This document shows positions 45,471 through 55,159 of a stretch of DNA of 64,000 bases, piece after piece. The DNA is from Methylosinus sp. H3A (GTDB taxonomy: Bacteria > Pseudomonadota > Alphaproteobacteria > Rhizobiales > Beijerinckiaceae). Every line of letters begins with the position of its first letter. Within the stretch, counting starts at the first letter, position 1. The stretch lies in assembly GCF_015709455.1 (NCBI RefSeq), contig NZ_JADNQW010000005.1, positions 2,046,001-2,110,000 on the forward strand. The letters run 5' to 3'. The notes under the pieces were generated by a model that saw only the letters and a list, made by a program, of their open reading frames with translations, was not told the origin of the DNA and ran no database searches. The position numbers and the translations under genes were made by a program.

Positions 45471-47030
45471 ATGCCACAGAATGCAGACAACGTCCTCGAC
45501 CATTTCAACCTATTCCGCCAGCCGGAATATCTCGAGATGTTCGAGAAGAAGAAGAAAGAGTTCGAGAACCATCACCCCGACGCCGAGGTCGAGCGCGTCC
45601 GCGAGTGGGCCAAGACGAAGGAATATCAGGAGAAGAACTTCGCTCGCGAGGCTCTTACCGTTAATCCGGCCAAGGCTTGCCAGCCGCTCGGCGCGGTGTT
45701 CGCCTCGCTCGGTTTCGAGCAGACGATCCCGTTCGTCCATGGGTCGCAGGGCTGCGTGGCCTATTATCGTTCGCACTTCTCGCGTCACTTCAAGGAGCCG
45801 ACGTCTTGCGTCTCCTCCTCGATGACGGAAGATGCGGCGGTGTTCGGCGGCCTCAACAACATGATCGACGGCCTCGCCAACACCTACAATATGTATAAGC
45901 CGAAGATGATATCCGTCTCGACGACCTGCATGGCGGAAGTCATCGGCGACGATCTCAACGCCTTCATCAAGACGTCGAAGGAAAAGGGTTCGGTCCCGGC
46001 CGATTACGACGTTCCGTTCGCGCATACCCCGGCCTTCGTCGGCAGCCATGTCACCGGCTACGACAATGTCATGAAGGGCATCGTCGAGCATTTTTGGAAC
46101 GGCAAAGCCGGCACGGCTCCCAAGCTCGAGCGCGTTCCCAACAATTCGATCAACTTCATCGGCGGTTTCGACGGCTATGTCGTCGGCAATATCCGCGAAG
46201 TGAAGCGCATCTTCGAATCGATGGGCGTCGAATACACGATCCTCGGCGATCCGAGCGATGTGTGGGATACGCCGACGGACGGCGAGTTCCGCATGTATGA
46301 TGGCGGCACGAAGCTCGAAGACGCCGCCAATGCGATCCATGCGAAGGCGACCTTCTCGATGCAGCACTTCTCCACGGAGAAGACGCTTCCGCTCATCGCC
46401 GCCAGCGGCCAGGAGACCTACTCCTTCCATCATCCGGTGGGCGTCCGCGCCACGGATGAGTTCCTGATGAAGGTCTCGGAAGTCACCGGCAAGCCGATCT
46501 CGAAGGAGCTGACCCGTGAGCGCGGCCGTCTGGTCGACGCGATCGCCGACTCCTCCGCGCATCTGCACGGCAAGCGCTTCGCGATCTACGGCGATCCGGA
46601 CCTCTGCTACGGCCTCGCCTCCTTCCTGATGGAGCTCGGCGCCGAGCCGATCACCGTGCTTGCTTCCAATGGCGGCAAGCTCTGGGAAGAGAAGATGAAC
46701 CAACTGTTCGCCAGCTCGCCGTTCGGCAAGAACTGCAAGGCCTATGCCGGCAAGGATCTCTGGCATATGCGTTCGCTGCTGTTCACGGAGCCGGTCGACT
46801 TCCTGATCGGCAACACCTATGGCAAATATCTCGAGCGCGACACTGGCACTCCGCTGATCCGCATCGGCTTCCCGGTCTTCGATCGCCACCACTATCACCG
46901 TTATCCGGTGTGGGGCTATCAGGGCGGTCTGAACGTCCTGGTTTGGCTGCTCGACAAGGTGTTCGACGAGATCGATCGCAACACCAACGTCGTGGCGAAG
47001 TCGGACTATAGCTTCGACATCATTCGCTGA
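45471..47030 (+). CDS. nifK: Nitrogenase molybdenum-iron protein beta chain NifK
   Basis: A 519-residue MoFe beta subunit. P-cluster ligands are in [20 protein letters not shown] and [12 protein letters not shown], and the Ser segment [13 protein letters not shown] is present. The N-terminal extension with [13 protein letters not shown] fits group I Mo nitrogenases. It pairs with NifD to form the alpha2beta2 MoFe protein. The gap of 125 bp after nifD holds a hairpin. It ends before another hairpin at 47041-47072. Confidence 0.99.
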   Translation: MPQNADNVLDHFNLFRQPEYLEMFEKKKKEFENHHPDAEVERVREWAKTKEYQEKNFAREALTVNPAKACQPLGAVFASLGFEQTIPFVHGSQGCVAYYRSHFSRHFKEPTSCVSSSMTEDAAVFGGLNNMIDGLANTYNMYKPKMISVSTTCMAEVIGDDLNAFIKTSKEKGSVPADYDVPFAHTPAFVGSHVTGYDNVMKGIVEHFWNGKAGTAPKLERVPNNSINFIGGFDGYVVGNIREVKRIFESMGVEYTILGDPSDVWDTPTDGEFRMYDGGTKLEDAANAIHAKATFSMQHFSTEKTLPLIAASGQETYSFHHPVGVRATDEFLMKVSEVTGKPISKELTRERGRLVDAIADSSAHLHGKRFAIYGDPDLCYGLASFLMELGAEPITVLASNGGKLWEEKMNQLFASSPFGKNCKAYAGKDLWHMRSLLFTEPVDFLIGNTYGKYLERDTGTPLIRIGFPVFDRHHYHRYPVWGYQGGLNVLVWLLDKVFDEIDRNTNVVAKSDYSFDIIR

Positions 47031-47040
47031 CATTAACGAT

Positions 47041-47072
47041 CCGTCGGGCCGCGTTACGGCGCGGTCCGACGG
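47041..47072 (+). other. RNA hairpin after nifK
   Basis: CCGTCGGGCCGCG pairs with CGCGGTCCGACGG with one G-T pair in 13. It lies 10 bp after nifK with no T run, ahead of the probable nifE promoter. Confidence 0.7.
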
Positions 47073-47110
47073 AATAACAAGAGCCTGATCCGTTGGGTCG
47101 ACCGCCGCGC

Positions 47111-47126
47111 TGGCGCAATCCGTGCG
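47111..47126 (+). promoter_or_regulatory. Possible sigma-54 promoter of nifEN
   Basis: TGGCGCAATCCGTGCG has TGGC, TGC and the correct GG-N10-GC spacing, but two weaker positions. Transcription would begin about 26 bp before nifE. I do not find a TGT-N10-ACA site near it, so nifEN may also rely on read-through from nifK. Confidence 0.5.
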
Positions 47127-47162
47127 CACTGTGGGAGGCGATGGCCGTTGCAGGAGGCGCGG

Positions 47163-48833
47163 ATGAGCACGCTGGCCGCAAAAGTTCAAGACGTTTTCAA
47201 TGAGCCCGGTTGCGATAAAAACCAGGGCAAATCCGACAAAGAGCGAAAAAAAGGCTGCACGAAGCAATTGGCGCCAGGCGCCGCAGCCGGTGGATGCGCT
47301 TTCGATGGCGCCAAGATCGCTCTGCAGCCGATCACGGACGTAGCCCATCTCGTCCACGGGCCCATAGCCTGCGAAGGCAACTCCTGGGACAATCGCGGAG
47401 CCAAGACATCCGGCTCCAGCCTTTATCGCACAGGTTTCACAACGGACATCGGAGAGACCGACGTCGTGTTCGGCGGGGAGAAGCGTCTCTACAAGTCGAT
47501 CAAAGAAATCATCGACAAATATGATCCGCCGGCGATTTTCGTCTATCAGACCTGCGTCCCCGCCATGATCGGCGACGATATCGACGCGGTTTGCAAAGCG
47601 GCGGCGAAGAAATTCAACAAGCCCGTTATTCCGGTGAATTCGCCGGGATTCGTCGGGCCGAAAAATCTCGGCAACAAGCTGGCGGGTGAGGCGATCCTCG
47701 ATCATGTGATCGGCACACAGGAGCCTGAATACACCACGCCTTACGACATCAATATCATCGGCGAATATAATCTCGCGGGCGAGCTGTGGCAGGTCAAGCC
47801 GCTTCTCGACGAGCTCGGAATCCGTATCCTCTCCTGCATTTCCGGCGACGGCAAATATCAGGAGGTCGCGTCCTCCCATCGCGCCAAGGCGGCGATGATG
47901 GTCTGCTCCAAAGCGATGATCAACGTCGCGCGCAAGATGGAGGAACGCTACGAGATTCCCTTCTTCGAGGGTTCGTTCTACGGCATCGGCGATATGAGCG
48001 ATTCGCTTCGCGAAATCGCACGCCTGTTGGTCGAGAAGGGGGCGCCCGCCGAGCTCAAAGATCGAACCGACGCGGTGATAGCGCGCGAAGAGGCGCGCGC
48101 CTGGGCGCGGATCGCGCCTTATAAGGAAAGGCTGCTCGGCAAGAAGGTTCTGCTGATCACGGGCGGCGTGAAATCCTGGTCCGTCGTCGCGGCTCTGCAG
48201 GAAGCCGGCATGGAGCTCGTCGGCACCAGCGTCAAGAAGTCCACCAAGGAGGACAAGGAGCGCATCAAGGAACTGATGGGGCAGGACGCCCATATGATCG
48301 ACGATATGACGCCGCGTGAAATGTATAAAATGCTCAAAGACGCGCAGGCGGATATCATGCTTTCGGGCGGTCGCTCACAGTTCATTGCGCTCAAAGCGAA
48401 AATGCCATGGCTCGATATCAACCAGGAGCGGCATCACGCCTACGCCGGCTATGAGGGCATGGTCGAACTCGTTCACGAGATCGACAAGGCGCTGTTCAAT
48501 CCGGTTTGGGACCAAGTGCGCCGTCCGCCACCATGGCAGGAAAAGACCTGGGAAGATCGCGCGAATGAGGCGATCGCAGCGGAAGCGGCGGAGCTCGCGG
48601 CCGATCCCGTGAAGGCGGAGCAGGTCCGCCGCGAAAAGCGGATCTGCAAATGTCATAATGTGAATGTCGGCGCGCTCGAAGACGCGATCGCTGCCGGGTC
48701 TTTGACCTCCGTCGACGCGCTGGCCGAGGCTACACACGCGGGCACAGGTTGCGGCGGATGTCGCGACCAGCTGGAGCAGATGATCGAGGCAGCCAACGCC
48801 GGTGGCGCGGTTCCTGCATCGAAAGCGGCGTGA
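47163..48833 (+). CDS. nifE: FeMo-cofactor scaffold protein NifE with C-terminal Bfd-like domain
   Basis: A 556-residue protein. The first 460 residues are NifE, with the ligands in KKGCTKQLAPGAAAGGC, HGPIACEGNSWDNRG and YQTCVPAMIGDD. The rest, from about residue 490, is a Bfd-like [2Fe-2S] domain with RICKCHNVNVGALED and THAGTGCGGCRDQLE, giving a CXC-X(30+)-CXXC set as in the middle domain of NifU. NifE with NifN forms the scaffold on which FeMo-co precursor is matured. The fused domain may take part in redox or cluster transfer. The ATG at 47163 has GGAGG upstream. Confidence 0.97.
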   Translation: MSTLAAKVQDVFNEPGCDKNQGKSDKERKKGCTKQLAPGAAAGGCAFDGAKIALQPITDVAHLVHGPIACEGNSWDNRGAKTSGSSLYRTGFTTDIGETDVVFGGEKRLYKSIKEIIDKYDPPAIFVYQTCVPAMIGDDIDAVCKAAAKKFNKPVIPVNSPGFVGPKNLGNKLAGEAILDHVIGTQEPEYTTPYDINIIGEYNLAGELWQVKPLLDELGIRILSCISGDGKYQEVASSHRAKAAMMVCSKAMINVARKMEERYEIPFFEGSFYGIGDMSDSLREIARLLVEKGAPAELKDRTDAVIAREEARAWARIAPYKERLLGKKVLLITGGVKSWSVVAALQEAGMELVGTSVKKSTKEDKERIKELMGQDAHMIDDMTPREMYKMLKDAQADIMLSGGRSQFIALKAKMPWLDINQERHHAYAGYEGMVELVHEIDKALFNPVWDQVRRPPPWQEKTWEDRANEAIAAEAAELAADPVKAEQVRREKRICKCHNVNVGALEDAIAAGSLTSVDALAEATHAGTGCGGCRDQLEQMIEAANAGGAVPASKAA

Positions 48834-48842
48834 GGCGCTCCG

Positions 48843-50240
48843 ATGGCTAGAGTAGAAGTTTCCAAAAAGGCCTGCGCGGTCAACCCTTTGAAGATGAGCC
48901 AGCCGATAGGCGGCGCTCTCGCTTTCATGGGTGTGCAAGGATGCATGCCGCTGCTGCATGGATCACAGGGCTGCACATCTTTTGGGCTCGTGCTGTTCGT
49001 TCGGCATTTTCGCGAGGCGATCCCGCTTCAGACCACCGCGATGAGCGAAGTCGCGACGGTTCTCGGGGGGCTTGATAATGTCGAAGAAGCGGTCGTCAAT
49101 ATCGCGAAGCGCGCGAAGCCGGAGGTCATTGGCATCTGTTCGACCGGCGTGACCGAGACCAAGGGCGATGATGTCGATGGCTATATTCAGCTCATTCGAC
49201 AGCGTCATCCCGAGCTCGATCATATGGGCATTGTCTATGTGTCGACGCCTGACTTCAAAGACGCGTTTCAAGACGGTTGGGAGAAAACGGTCGCGAAGCT
49301 GATCGAGGCGTTCGTGCCCGCGAATGAAACGCCGGCGCAGCGCGCGCCGCAGCGCGTCAATGTCCTCCCCGGCTGTCATCTGACGCCTGGTGACATCGAC
49401 GAGTTGCGGGACATCATCGAGAGCTTCGGGCTCGAGCCGACCTTTCTGCCCGATCTCTCTGGTTCGCTGGATGGTCATCTTCCCGAAGATTTCACACCCA
49501 CGACGCTCGGCGGCACGACGCGCGAAGCGATGGGCGCGATGGGCTCGGCCGCATGGACCATCGCCGTCGGCGAGCAGATGCGGCTCGCCGCTACGACTCT
49601 CGAGCGTCGAGCCGGCGTTCCTTTCGTCCTTTTCGATCGGCTCACGGGCCTTGCTCCGAACGATGAGCTGATCGGCTTTTTGTCACGGATCAGCGGTCGG
49701 CCGGTTCCTCAGAAGTTCAAGCGCCAGAGGGGGCAGCTCGTCGACGCGATGCTGGATGGCCATTTCCACTTCGGCGGCAGAAAAGTCACGATCGGTGCCG
49801 AGCCCGACCTATTGTTCGCGATCGGCTCGTGGCTCCTGGAAATGGGGGCGCATGTACAGGCGGCCGTGACCACGACACAGTCGGCCGTGCTCAAAAACCT
49901 TGCAATCGACGAGGTGCTCATCGGCGATCTCGAAGATCTCGAGCACCGCTCGAAAGGTGCGGATCTGATGATGACGCACTCGCATGGGCGTCAGGCGTCG
50001 GAGCGACTCGGCGTGCCGCTGTACCGATTGGGGCTGCCGACCTTCGATCGGCTGGGCGCTGGTCACGAACTGACGGTGGGCTACCGAGGCACGAGAACGC
50101 TCATCTTCAACATCGGCAATATGTTCATCTCACAGGCTCATGAGCCCGATCCGGACACATGGCGCCGTGAAGACGAAAATGTCACGCATTTCGGGGGCGA
50201 GCAAACGACAGAGCTCGTTCAACTGACCGCGATGGCCTGA
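48843..50240 (+). CDS. nifN: FeMo-cofactor scaffold protein NifN
   Basis: A 465-residue NifK-like protein. The N-terminal Cys in KKACAVNPLKMSQPIG and HGSQGCTSFGLVLFVRHF are kept. It forms the NifE2N2 scaffold. It starts 10 bases after nifE, and ends 15 bp before nifX, indicating one transcript. The C-terminal DPDTWRREDENVTHFGG is usual for the family. Confidence 0.97.
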   Translation: MARVEVSKKACAVNPLKMSQPIGGALAFMGVQGCMPLLHGSQGCTSFGLVLFVRHFREAIPLQTTAMSEVATVLGGLDNVEEAVVNIAKRAKPEVIGICSTGVTETKGDDVDGYIQLIRQRHPELDHMGIVYVSTPDFKDAFQDGWEKTVAKLIEAFVPANETPAQRAPQRVNVLPGCHLTPGDIDELRDIIESFGLEPTFLPDLSGSLDGHLPEDFTPTTLGGTTREAMGAMGSAAWTIAVGEQMRLAATTLERRAGVPFVLFDRLTGLAPNDELIGFLSRISGRPVPQKFKRQRGQLVDAMLDGHFHFGGRKVTIGAEPDLLFAIGSWLLEMGAHVQAAVTTTQSAVLKNLAIDEVLIGDLEDLEHRSKGADLMMTHSHGRQASERLGVPLYRLGLPTFDRLGAGHELTVGYRGTRTLIFNIGNMFISQAHEPDPDTWRREDENVTHFGGEQTTELVQLTAMA

Positions 50241-50255
50241 CCACGAGGAGGCAGC

Positions 50256-50666
50256 ATGAAAGTCGCATTCGCCACGCAAGACCTCGAACGGGTCGACGCC
50301 CATTTCGGTTGGGCGAAGAATATCGCGATCTATGAGCTCACCGCTGACGGATACAGCTTCATCGAGGCGATCCAGTTCCAGGGTGATCTTCAAGAAGACG
50401 GCAATGAGGACAAGCTGCAGCCCAAGCTCGAAGCGATCAAGGACTGCGCGATCCTCTACGTTGCAGCGATCGGAGGCTCCGGAGCTGCGCGTGTCGTTGC
50501 TTCGGGCATTCACCCGATGAAGGTGGCGCAGCCGGAAAATATCACAGAACTCCTGGAGAAGCTCAAAGTCGTCCTGCAAGGCGCGCCGCCGCCCTGGCTG
50601 CGCAAGGTCATGACGAGGGGCCAGGAAAGAACCTTCGATTTCGAGGAAGAGGCTGCAAATGGCTGA
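50256..50666 (+). CDS. nifX: Nitrogenase cofactor carrier NifX
   Basis: A 136-residue NifX with [34 protein letters not shown] and [21 protein letters not shown]. NifX binds NifB-co and passes FeMo-co precursors between NifB and NifEN. The end overlaps the DUF269 gene by eight bases. It is related to the C-terminal domain of NifB. Confidence 0.95.
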   Translation: MKVAFATQDLERVDAHFGWAKNIAIYELTADGYSFIEAIQFQGDLQEDGNEDKLQPKLEAIKDCAILYVAAIGGSGAARVVASGIHPMKVAQPENITELLEKLKVVLQGAPPPWLRKVMTRGQERTFDFEEEAANG

Positions 50667-51126
50667 GACCGAGACGATTACGGCGAATGACGCGGCGGAC
50701 AGCGTCTTCATCAAGGAACTGATCAAAATGTGGCGTGCGCAGGATACGCACGGCACTTGGGAGAACAAGAAAGATCTCGATCTCATCAAGCCGTATATCG
50801 TCGACAAAGAAGCGCGCAAGCAGCTTCCGCTCATCGGCGATCCCGATCCCGAGATTCTCTGGCGGCTCGAGCTCTTCTACAATGCGGTGGCGCTGTCGAT
50901 CGAGCGCGCCACCGGTGTGATGGTTCAGCCGATGATCAAAATGAGTCATGAGGGCTTCGGCCGTCAGGTGCTTATCGCTGGTCGGCTCATCGTCGTCAAT
51001 AAGCAGCTGCGCGACGTGCATCGCTTCGGCTTCGACTCCTTGGAGAAGCTTTCCGATGAAGGCACGAAGCTGGTCAGCTCCGGCGTCGAGATGATCGAGA
51101 AGTTTCCGGAAGTCGCGCGCTACTGA
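50659..51126 (+). CDS. NifX-associated nitrogen fixation protein (DUF269)
   Basis: A 155-residue protein with the DUF269 features [19 protein letters not shown] and [20 protein letters not shown]. It is conserved next to nifX in many diazotrophs, with no known enzymatic activity. It overlaps nifX and is followed by the DUF683 gene. Confidence 0.93.
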   Translation: MAETETITANDAADSVFIKELIKMWRAQDTHGTWENKKDLDLIKPYIVDKEARKQLPLIGDPDPEILWRLELFYNAVALSIERATGVMVQPMIKMSHEGFGRQVLIAGRLIVVNKQLRDVHRFGFDSLEKLSDEGTKLVSSGVEMIEKFPEVARY

Positions 51127-51146
51127 TAATCGAAGGAGATGATCGA

Positions 51147-51347
51147 ATGAGCTCCGTCGACGAGCTGAAGGCCGAGATCAAGAAACTCTCGGCCAAGGCG
51201 ACGAATATGAAGATGAATCTGCACGACCTTTCGGAAGAGCTTCCGATCAATTGGGGCACCATCCTCACGGTCGCGCAGGAGGCCTATGAGGCCTATGCGG
51301 CTCTCGAAGCCGCCCGTCAGAAACTCAAGGAATTGGAGACTGCGTGA
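51147..51347 (+). CDS. CCE_0567-type metalloprotein (DUF683)
   Basis: A 66-residue helical hairpin protein (VDELKAEIKKLSAKATNMKM, LHDLSEELPINWGTILTVA). The family binds a metal ion between helices and is regularly found between nifX-DUF269 and fdxB, as here. Function unknown. The stop overlaps the fdxB start by one base. Confidence 0.92.
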   Translation: MSSVDELKAEIKKLSAKATNMKMNLHDLSEELPINWGTILTVAQEAYEAYAALEAARQKLKELETA

Positions 51348-51664
51348 TGGGGGCGTTCAAGACGAGAGGCGGCGCCGACTGGACGCCGTCTTATTTGACC
51401 AACATCAATCCTGCGACATGCATCGGCTGCGGACGCTGTTTCAAAGTGTGTCCGCAGGACGTCATGGCGCTTTACGGCGTGGACGCGGAAGGAACGATCC
51501 TCGGCATCGTGACCGATGACGACGACGATGACTTCGACGGCGAACTCAATCGCAAGATCATGAAGGTCGAGCGGGAGCAGGATTGCATCGGGTGCTCGGC
51601 GTGTTCGAAGGTCTGTCCGAAGGACTGCCAGACGCACGTTCCCGTGGATCAGCTGGTCGGCTGA
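51347..51664 (+). CDS. fdxB: Ferredoxin III, nif-specific (FdxB)
   Basis: A 105-residue 2[4Fe-4S] ferredoxin with CIGCGRCFKVCP and CIGCSACSKVCP separated by a long acidic insert (TDDDDDDFDGEL). This is the nif-specific FdxB type. It probably serves cofactor assembly or nitrogenase reduction. The ATG at 51347 is chosen for TGATG coupling to the DUF683 gene; a GTG three bases earlier is an alternative. Confidence 0.95.
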   Translation: MGAFKTRGGADWTPSYLTNINPATCIGCGRCFKVCPQDVMALYGVDAEGTILGIVTDDDDDDFDGELNRKIMKVEREQDCIGCSACSKVCPKDCQTHVPVDQLVG

Positions 51665-51668
51665 TCCA

Positions 51669-52346
51669 ATGGCCTTTCTCTCCGAAGATCGTCGATCGGA
51701 GAGCGGGCTCCGACAGCCGAGTCGGGATCCGACGGATATTTACGCGCGATTGCGGTCGCGTCCGAGCGAATGCGGACGCGACGATCCGTTTATGGCGCAC
51801 GTCTTTTGTTGCGTATTGGCTCTCGGCTTGAGCGAAGTAGCGGGGCGCTCCGGGGCGCTGGGCCATTCTCTCGCGCTCGGGCGTGCGCAACTCACACGGT
51901 TGTTCGACCGTTGGGCGCCTGAAGCTCATGCGTTGATCGATCTGGCGGAGGAGCCAGAGGCGATCGGGCTGGACGATGAGGAAGAGCAGATTCGGCAATT
52001 GCTCGAAAGATTTCGCGGCGACGCCTCGGAAGAGACCGGCTGGCTGGCGTCGATAATGACCAAACGTGCGATGTCCCCTCGCCATTTGTGGCAGGATCTC
52101 GGTCTGAGCCAGCGCGATGAGCTCGGCCGTTTGATGCGAGAGCGTTTTCCTCGCCTCGCCGAGCGCAACGTAAACCATATGAAATGGAAGAAATTTTTCT
52201 ATCGCTCGCTATGTGAGATGGAAGGTTTTGTTCTTTGCGCCGCGCCCACTTGCCGCGAGTGCAGCGATTTCCACGATTGCTTTGGGGACGAGAGCGGGGA
52301 GAGCGCGCTGGCGCGATTGTCCCACGGTAAACCCTCGGACTCCTGA
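51669..52346 (+). CDS. nifQ: Molybdenum-supply protein NifQ
   Basis: A 225-residue NifQ with the C-terminal cluster motif MKWKKFFYRSLCEMEGFVLC followed by APTCRECSDFHDC (CX4CX2CX5C). NifQ carries a Mo-Fe-S cluster and donates Mo to NifEN. It is the last gene of nifEN-X-DUF269-DUF683-fdxB-nifQ, followed by a hairpin with a T run. Confidence 0.95.
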   Translation: MAFLSEDRRSESGLRQPSRDPTDIYARLRSRPSECGRDDPFMAHVFCCVLALGLSEVAGRSGALGHSLALGRAQLTRLFDRWAPEAHALIDLAEEPEAIGLDDEEEQIRQLLERFRGDASEETGWLASIMTKRAMSPRHLWQDLGLSQRDELGRLMRERFPRLAERNVNHMKWKKFFYRSLCEMEGFVLCAAPTCRECSDFHDCFGDESGESALARLSHGKPSDS

Positions 52347-52363
52347 GTAGTCTCGAGTTTTTC
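52335..52363 (+). terminator. Probable terminator overlapping the end of nifQ
   Basis: CTCGGACT pairs with AGTCTCGAG (one bulge) around the nifQ stop and is followed by five T. It would end the nifEN-nifQ transcript before the next sigma-54 promoter. Confidence 0.65.
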
Positions 52364-52448
52364 TCCCATTTTTGCGTCTGTCCAGCAGCATAGGCGACCC
52401 AGCCTATCGGGCTGATTTCTGCGTATTTCGAAACGGAATCGCCATCCG

Positions 52449-52464
52449 TGTCGGAACTCCGACA
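52449..52464. promoter_or_regulatory. NifA upstream activator site of iscA-nifUSV
   Basis: TGTCGGAACTCCGACA is a perfect TGT-N10-ACA site and an almost perfect palindrome, about 78 bp upstream of the next -24 element. Confidence 0.88.
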
Positions 52465-52526
52465 TTGTGGGAATGCAGACAGCCGATCCCCCTGAGAATC
52501 GACTGATTCGCGATGGTAAAGTCATT

Positions 52527-52542
52527 TGGCATGTTCGTTGCT
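52527..52542 (+). promoter_or_regulatory. Sigma-54 -24/-12 promoter of iscA-nifUSV
   Basis: TGGCATGTTCGTTGCT is a full match to the -24/-12 consensus. The start of transcription would be near 52553, 30 bp before iscA. Confidence 0.95.
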
Positions 52543-52582
52543 TTGTACCGCTCGGATGTTTTTCCGGGAAGAGGTTAAGCAA

Positions 52583-52903
52583 ATGATCGAACTCACAGAC
52601 AACGCCCTGAACGCGGTGCGTTCGGCCATTGCGGGCGCCGGGCAGGAGGTCGAGGGGCTGCGGATCATGGTCGAGGCCGGCGGCTGCGCGGGCTTCCAAT
52701 ACACGATGGGTCTGGTCAATGAGACCAATCCTGCCGACCATGTGTTCGAGCGCGATGGCGTGAAGGTCTTCGTCGAGGAGGGTTCTCTCGCCTATCTCGA
52801 CGGCACGCGGGTCGATTTCGTGAGCGGGCTCGAGGGTGCGGGCTTCACTTTCGAAAACCCCCAGGCGAAGTCGAGCTGTTCCTGCGGCAAATCGTTCGGT
52901 TGA
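52583..52903 (+). CDS. Nif-linked IscA-type Fe-S carrier
   Basis: A 106-residue A-type carrier with Cys in EAGGCAGFQYTMG and SCSCGKS near the end, the three ligand positions of IscA. It opens with ELTDNALNAVRSAI, as usual for nif-linked IscA. It likely stores or transfers clusters made by NifU/NifS. It has GGGAAGAGG upstream and begins the nifUSV unit. Confidence 0.93.
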   Translation: MIELTDNALNAVRSAIAGAGQEVEGLRIMVEAGGCAGFQYTMGLVNETNPADHVFERDGVKVFVEEGSLAYLDGTRVDFVSGLEGAGFTFENPQAKSSCSCGKSFG

Positions 52904-52923
52904 TTGTCTTCGGGAGAGCGGCG

Positions 52924-53946
52924 ATGTGGGAATATTCCGACAAGGTCAAGGAGCATTTCTTCAATCCGAAGAACGCAGGCGTTCTCGTCGACGCCAATGC
53001 GGTCGGCGAGGTCGGCGCCCTGTCCTGCGGTGACGCGCTGAAGCTGATGCTCCACATCGATCCTGTGACGGAGATCGTTCTCGAAGCCAAATTCCAGACT
53101 TATGGCTGCGGTTCGGCGATCGCTTCGTCCTCGGCGCTGACCGAGCTCGTCATCGGCAAGACGCTCGCGCAGGCGCGTGCGATCACAAATCGCGATATTG
53201 CGGAATATCTCGGCGGCTTGCCTCCCGAGAAGATGCATTGCGCGGTGATGGGTCACGAGGCGCTTCAGTCGGCGATCGCCGATTTTCGTGGGGAAGTCTG
53301 GCGGCCCTTGCATGAGGAGGGGGCGCTCGTCTGCAAATGTCACGGCGTCGACGCCGGGGTCATCGAGCGCGCGATACGGGAAAACGGGCTTTCGACCGTC
53401 GACCAGGTGAGTGCGTTCACCCAGGCTGGCACGGGCTGCACGACCTGTTACGAGCAGATCGAGGATATTTTGGCGCGCGTGGCGTCCGAGGTCGCCGCCG
53501 CGCAAATCGTCGAGATTTCCGAGGAGGTCGTTTCGAGCGCTGCGACGACGCAGGCTCCTGCGGCGCCGCGTGCAGGTGCGGTCAATCTATTCACCGCTGC
53601 GATGCGTCCGGCCAGCGCGCCCGCGCCGCGGCCGCCGGCTCCTGTTCGTCCGGCCGCAGAAACGTCGCCACTGTCGCCTGCGTCGCCTCCATCCGCCGGA
53701 ATGACGAACTTAAAGAGAATTCGCCTGATCGAAGAGACGATCGAGGATCTCCGCGTCTATCTACGAAAGGACGGCGGTGATTGCGAGTTGATCGACGTGG
53801 ATGGTTCGAATGTGCTCGTCAGCCTCACCGGAGCTTGCGTGGGCTGTCAAATGGCGAGCGTCACCGTGTCCGGAATACAAGAGCGGCTCATCACGAAATT
53901 GGGTGTGCCCATTCGAGTGATCCCGGTCGGGCGCAACGCTCATTGA
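52924..53946 (+). CDS. nifU: Fe-S cluster scaffold NifU
   Basis: A 340-residue three-domain NifU. The N-terminal IscU-like domain has Cys35 (ALSCGDALKL), YGCGSAIASSSAL and KMHCAVMGHEAL. The central [2Fe-2S] Bfd-like domain has LVCKCHGVDAG and TQAGTGCTTCYEQ. The C-terminal Nfu domain has TGACVGCQMAS. A Pro/Ala-rich linker of about 60 residues between the last two makes it longer than usual. It is the scaffold for nitrogenase Fe-S clusters, with sulphur from NifS. The central domain is strikingly like the tail of NifE in this window. Confidence 0.97.
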   Translation: MWEYSDKVKEHFFNPKNAGVLVDANAVGEVGALSCGDALKLMLHIDPVTEIVLEAKFQTYGCGSAIASSSALTELVIGKTLAQARAITNRDIAEYLGGLPPEKMHCAVMGHEALQSAIADFRGEVWRPLHEEGALVCKCHGVDAGVIERAIRENGLSTVDQVSAFTQAGTGCTTCYEQIEDILARVASEVAAAQIVEISEEVVSSAATTQAPAAPRAGAVNLFTAAMRPASAPAPRPPAPVRPAAETSPLSPASPPSAGMTNLKRIRLIEETIEDLRVYLRKDGGDCELIDVDGSNVLVSLTGACVGCQMASVTVSGIQERLITKLGVPIRVIPVGRNAH

Positions 53947-53956
53947 GGAGTTCGTC

Positions 53957-55159
53957 ATGAAGGCGATTTATCTCGACAACAATGCGACGACTCGAGTCGA
54001 CCCGGCGGTGGTGGACGTAATGCTTCCGTATTTCACGGAGCATTTCGGCAACGCTTCTTCGGCTCACTCCTTCGGGGCCGAGGTCGGGACCGCGGTCAAG
54101 ACGGCTCGGCAGCAGCTTCAGCAGCTGCTCGGCGCGGCGCATGATCACGAGATCATCTACACATCGGGCGGCACGGAGAGCGATAACGCCGCTATCCTGT
54201 CGGCGCTCGAGGCTTTGCCGGATCGCAACGAAATCGTGACCTCCAAGGTCGAGCATCCGGCGATTCTCTCGCTTTGTGAGCACCTCGAGAAAACTGGACG
54301 CGCCAAGGTTCATTTCATCGGCGTCGACAAGGTCGGCCAGCTCGACATCGACGCCTATCGCGCCGCTCTGTCGGACAGGGTGGCGGTCGTGTCGCTGATG
54401 TGGGCGAACAATGAGACGGGAACGATTTTTCCTGTCGAAGGTCTCGCAGAGCTCGCGAAGGAGCATGGCGCGCTATTTCATACGGATGCCGTGCAGGCCG
54501 CGGGCAAGACGCCCATTTCTCTCAAGGATAGCGCGATCGACATGTTGTCGCTGTCCGGCCACAAATTGCATGGGCCCAAGGGGATCGGCGCGCTCTATGT
54601 GAAGAAGGGCGCTCGCTTCAAGCCTCTGATCCGGGGCGGTCATCAGGAGCGCGCGCGTCGCGGCGGGACGGAGAACGTGCCTGCGATCATCGGGCTGGGC
54701 AAGGCGGCCGAGCTCGCGCTCCAGCATATGGCGGAGGAGCAGGGGCGCGTCCGGGAATTGCGCGACCGTTTGGAGAAGGCCGTTCTGCAGCGAGTGCCCA
54801 ATTGCATCGTCAATGGCGATCGCCACGATCGTCTGCCGAACACGTCCAATATTGCTTTCGAATATGTCGAGAGCGAAGCGATCTTGCTGCATCTCAATCG
54901 GGGTGGTGTCGCCGCATCCTCTGGTTCGGCCTGCACGTCGGGATCGATGGAGCCGAGCCATGTGCTGAAAGCCATGGAGATTCCCGAGGCGGCGCTTCAT
55001 GGCGCCGTGCGCTTCTCCTTCTCGCGCGACAATGCCTCGGAGGATGTGGATCGCGTGATCGAGGCGTTGCCCGGCATCGTCGAGAAGCTACGGGAAATGT
55101 CTCCCTTCTGGGCTGAGGCCGATAAGAAGACGAGCGACTCCAAGCCCGTTTTTGCATGA
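53957..55159 (+). CDS. nifS: Cysteine desulfurase NifS
   Basis: A 400-residue PLP enzyme opening with [13 protein letters not shown]. The PLP Lys is in [12 protein letters not shown] and the active Cys in [17 protein letters not shown]. It takes sulphur from cysteine for NifU. Its stop overlaps the nifV start by four bases, so translation is coupled. Confidence 0.97.
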   Translation: MKAIYLDNNATTRVDPAVVDVMLPYFTEHFGNASSAHSFGAEVGTAVKTARQQLQQLLGAAHDHEIIYTSGGTESDNAAILSALEALPDRNEIVTSKVEHPAILSLCEHLEKTGRAKVHFIGVDKVGQLDIDAYRAALSDRVAVVSLMWANNETGTIFPVEGLAELAKEHGALFHTDAVQAAGKTPISLKDSAIDMLSLSGHKLHGPKGIGALYVKKGARFKPLIRGGHQERARRGGTENVPAIIGLGKAAELALQHMAEEQGRVRELRDRLEKAVLQRVPNCIVNGDRHDRLPNTSNIAFEYVESEAILLHLNRGGVAASSGSACTSGSMEPSHVLKAMEIPEAALHGAVRFSFSRDNASEDVDRVIEALPGIVEKLREMSPFWAEADKKTSDSKPVFA

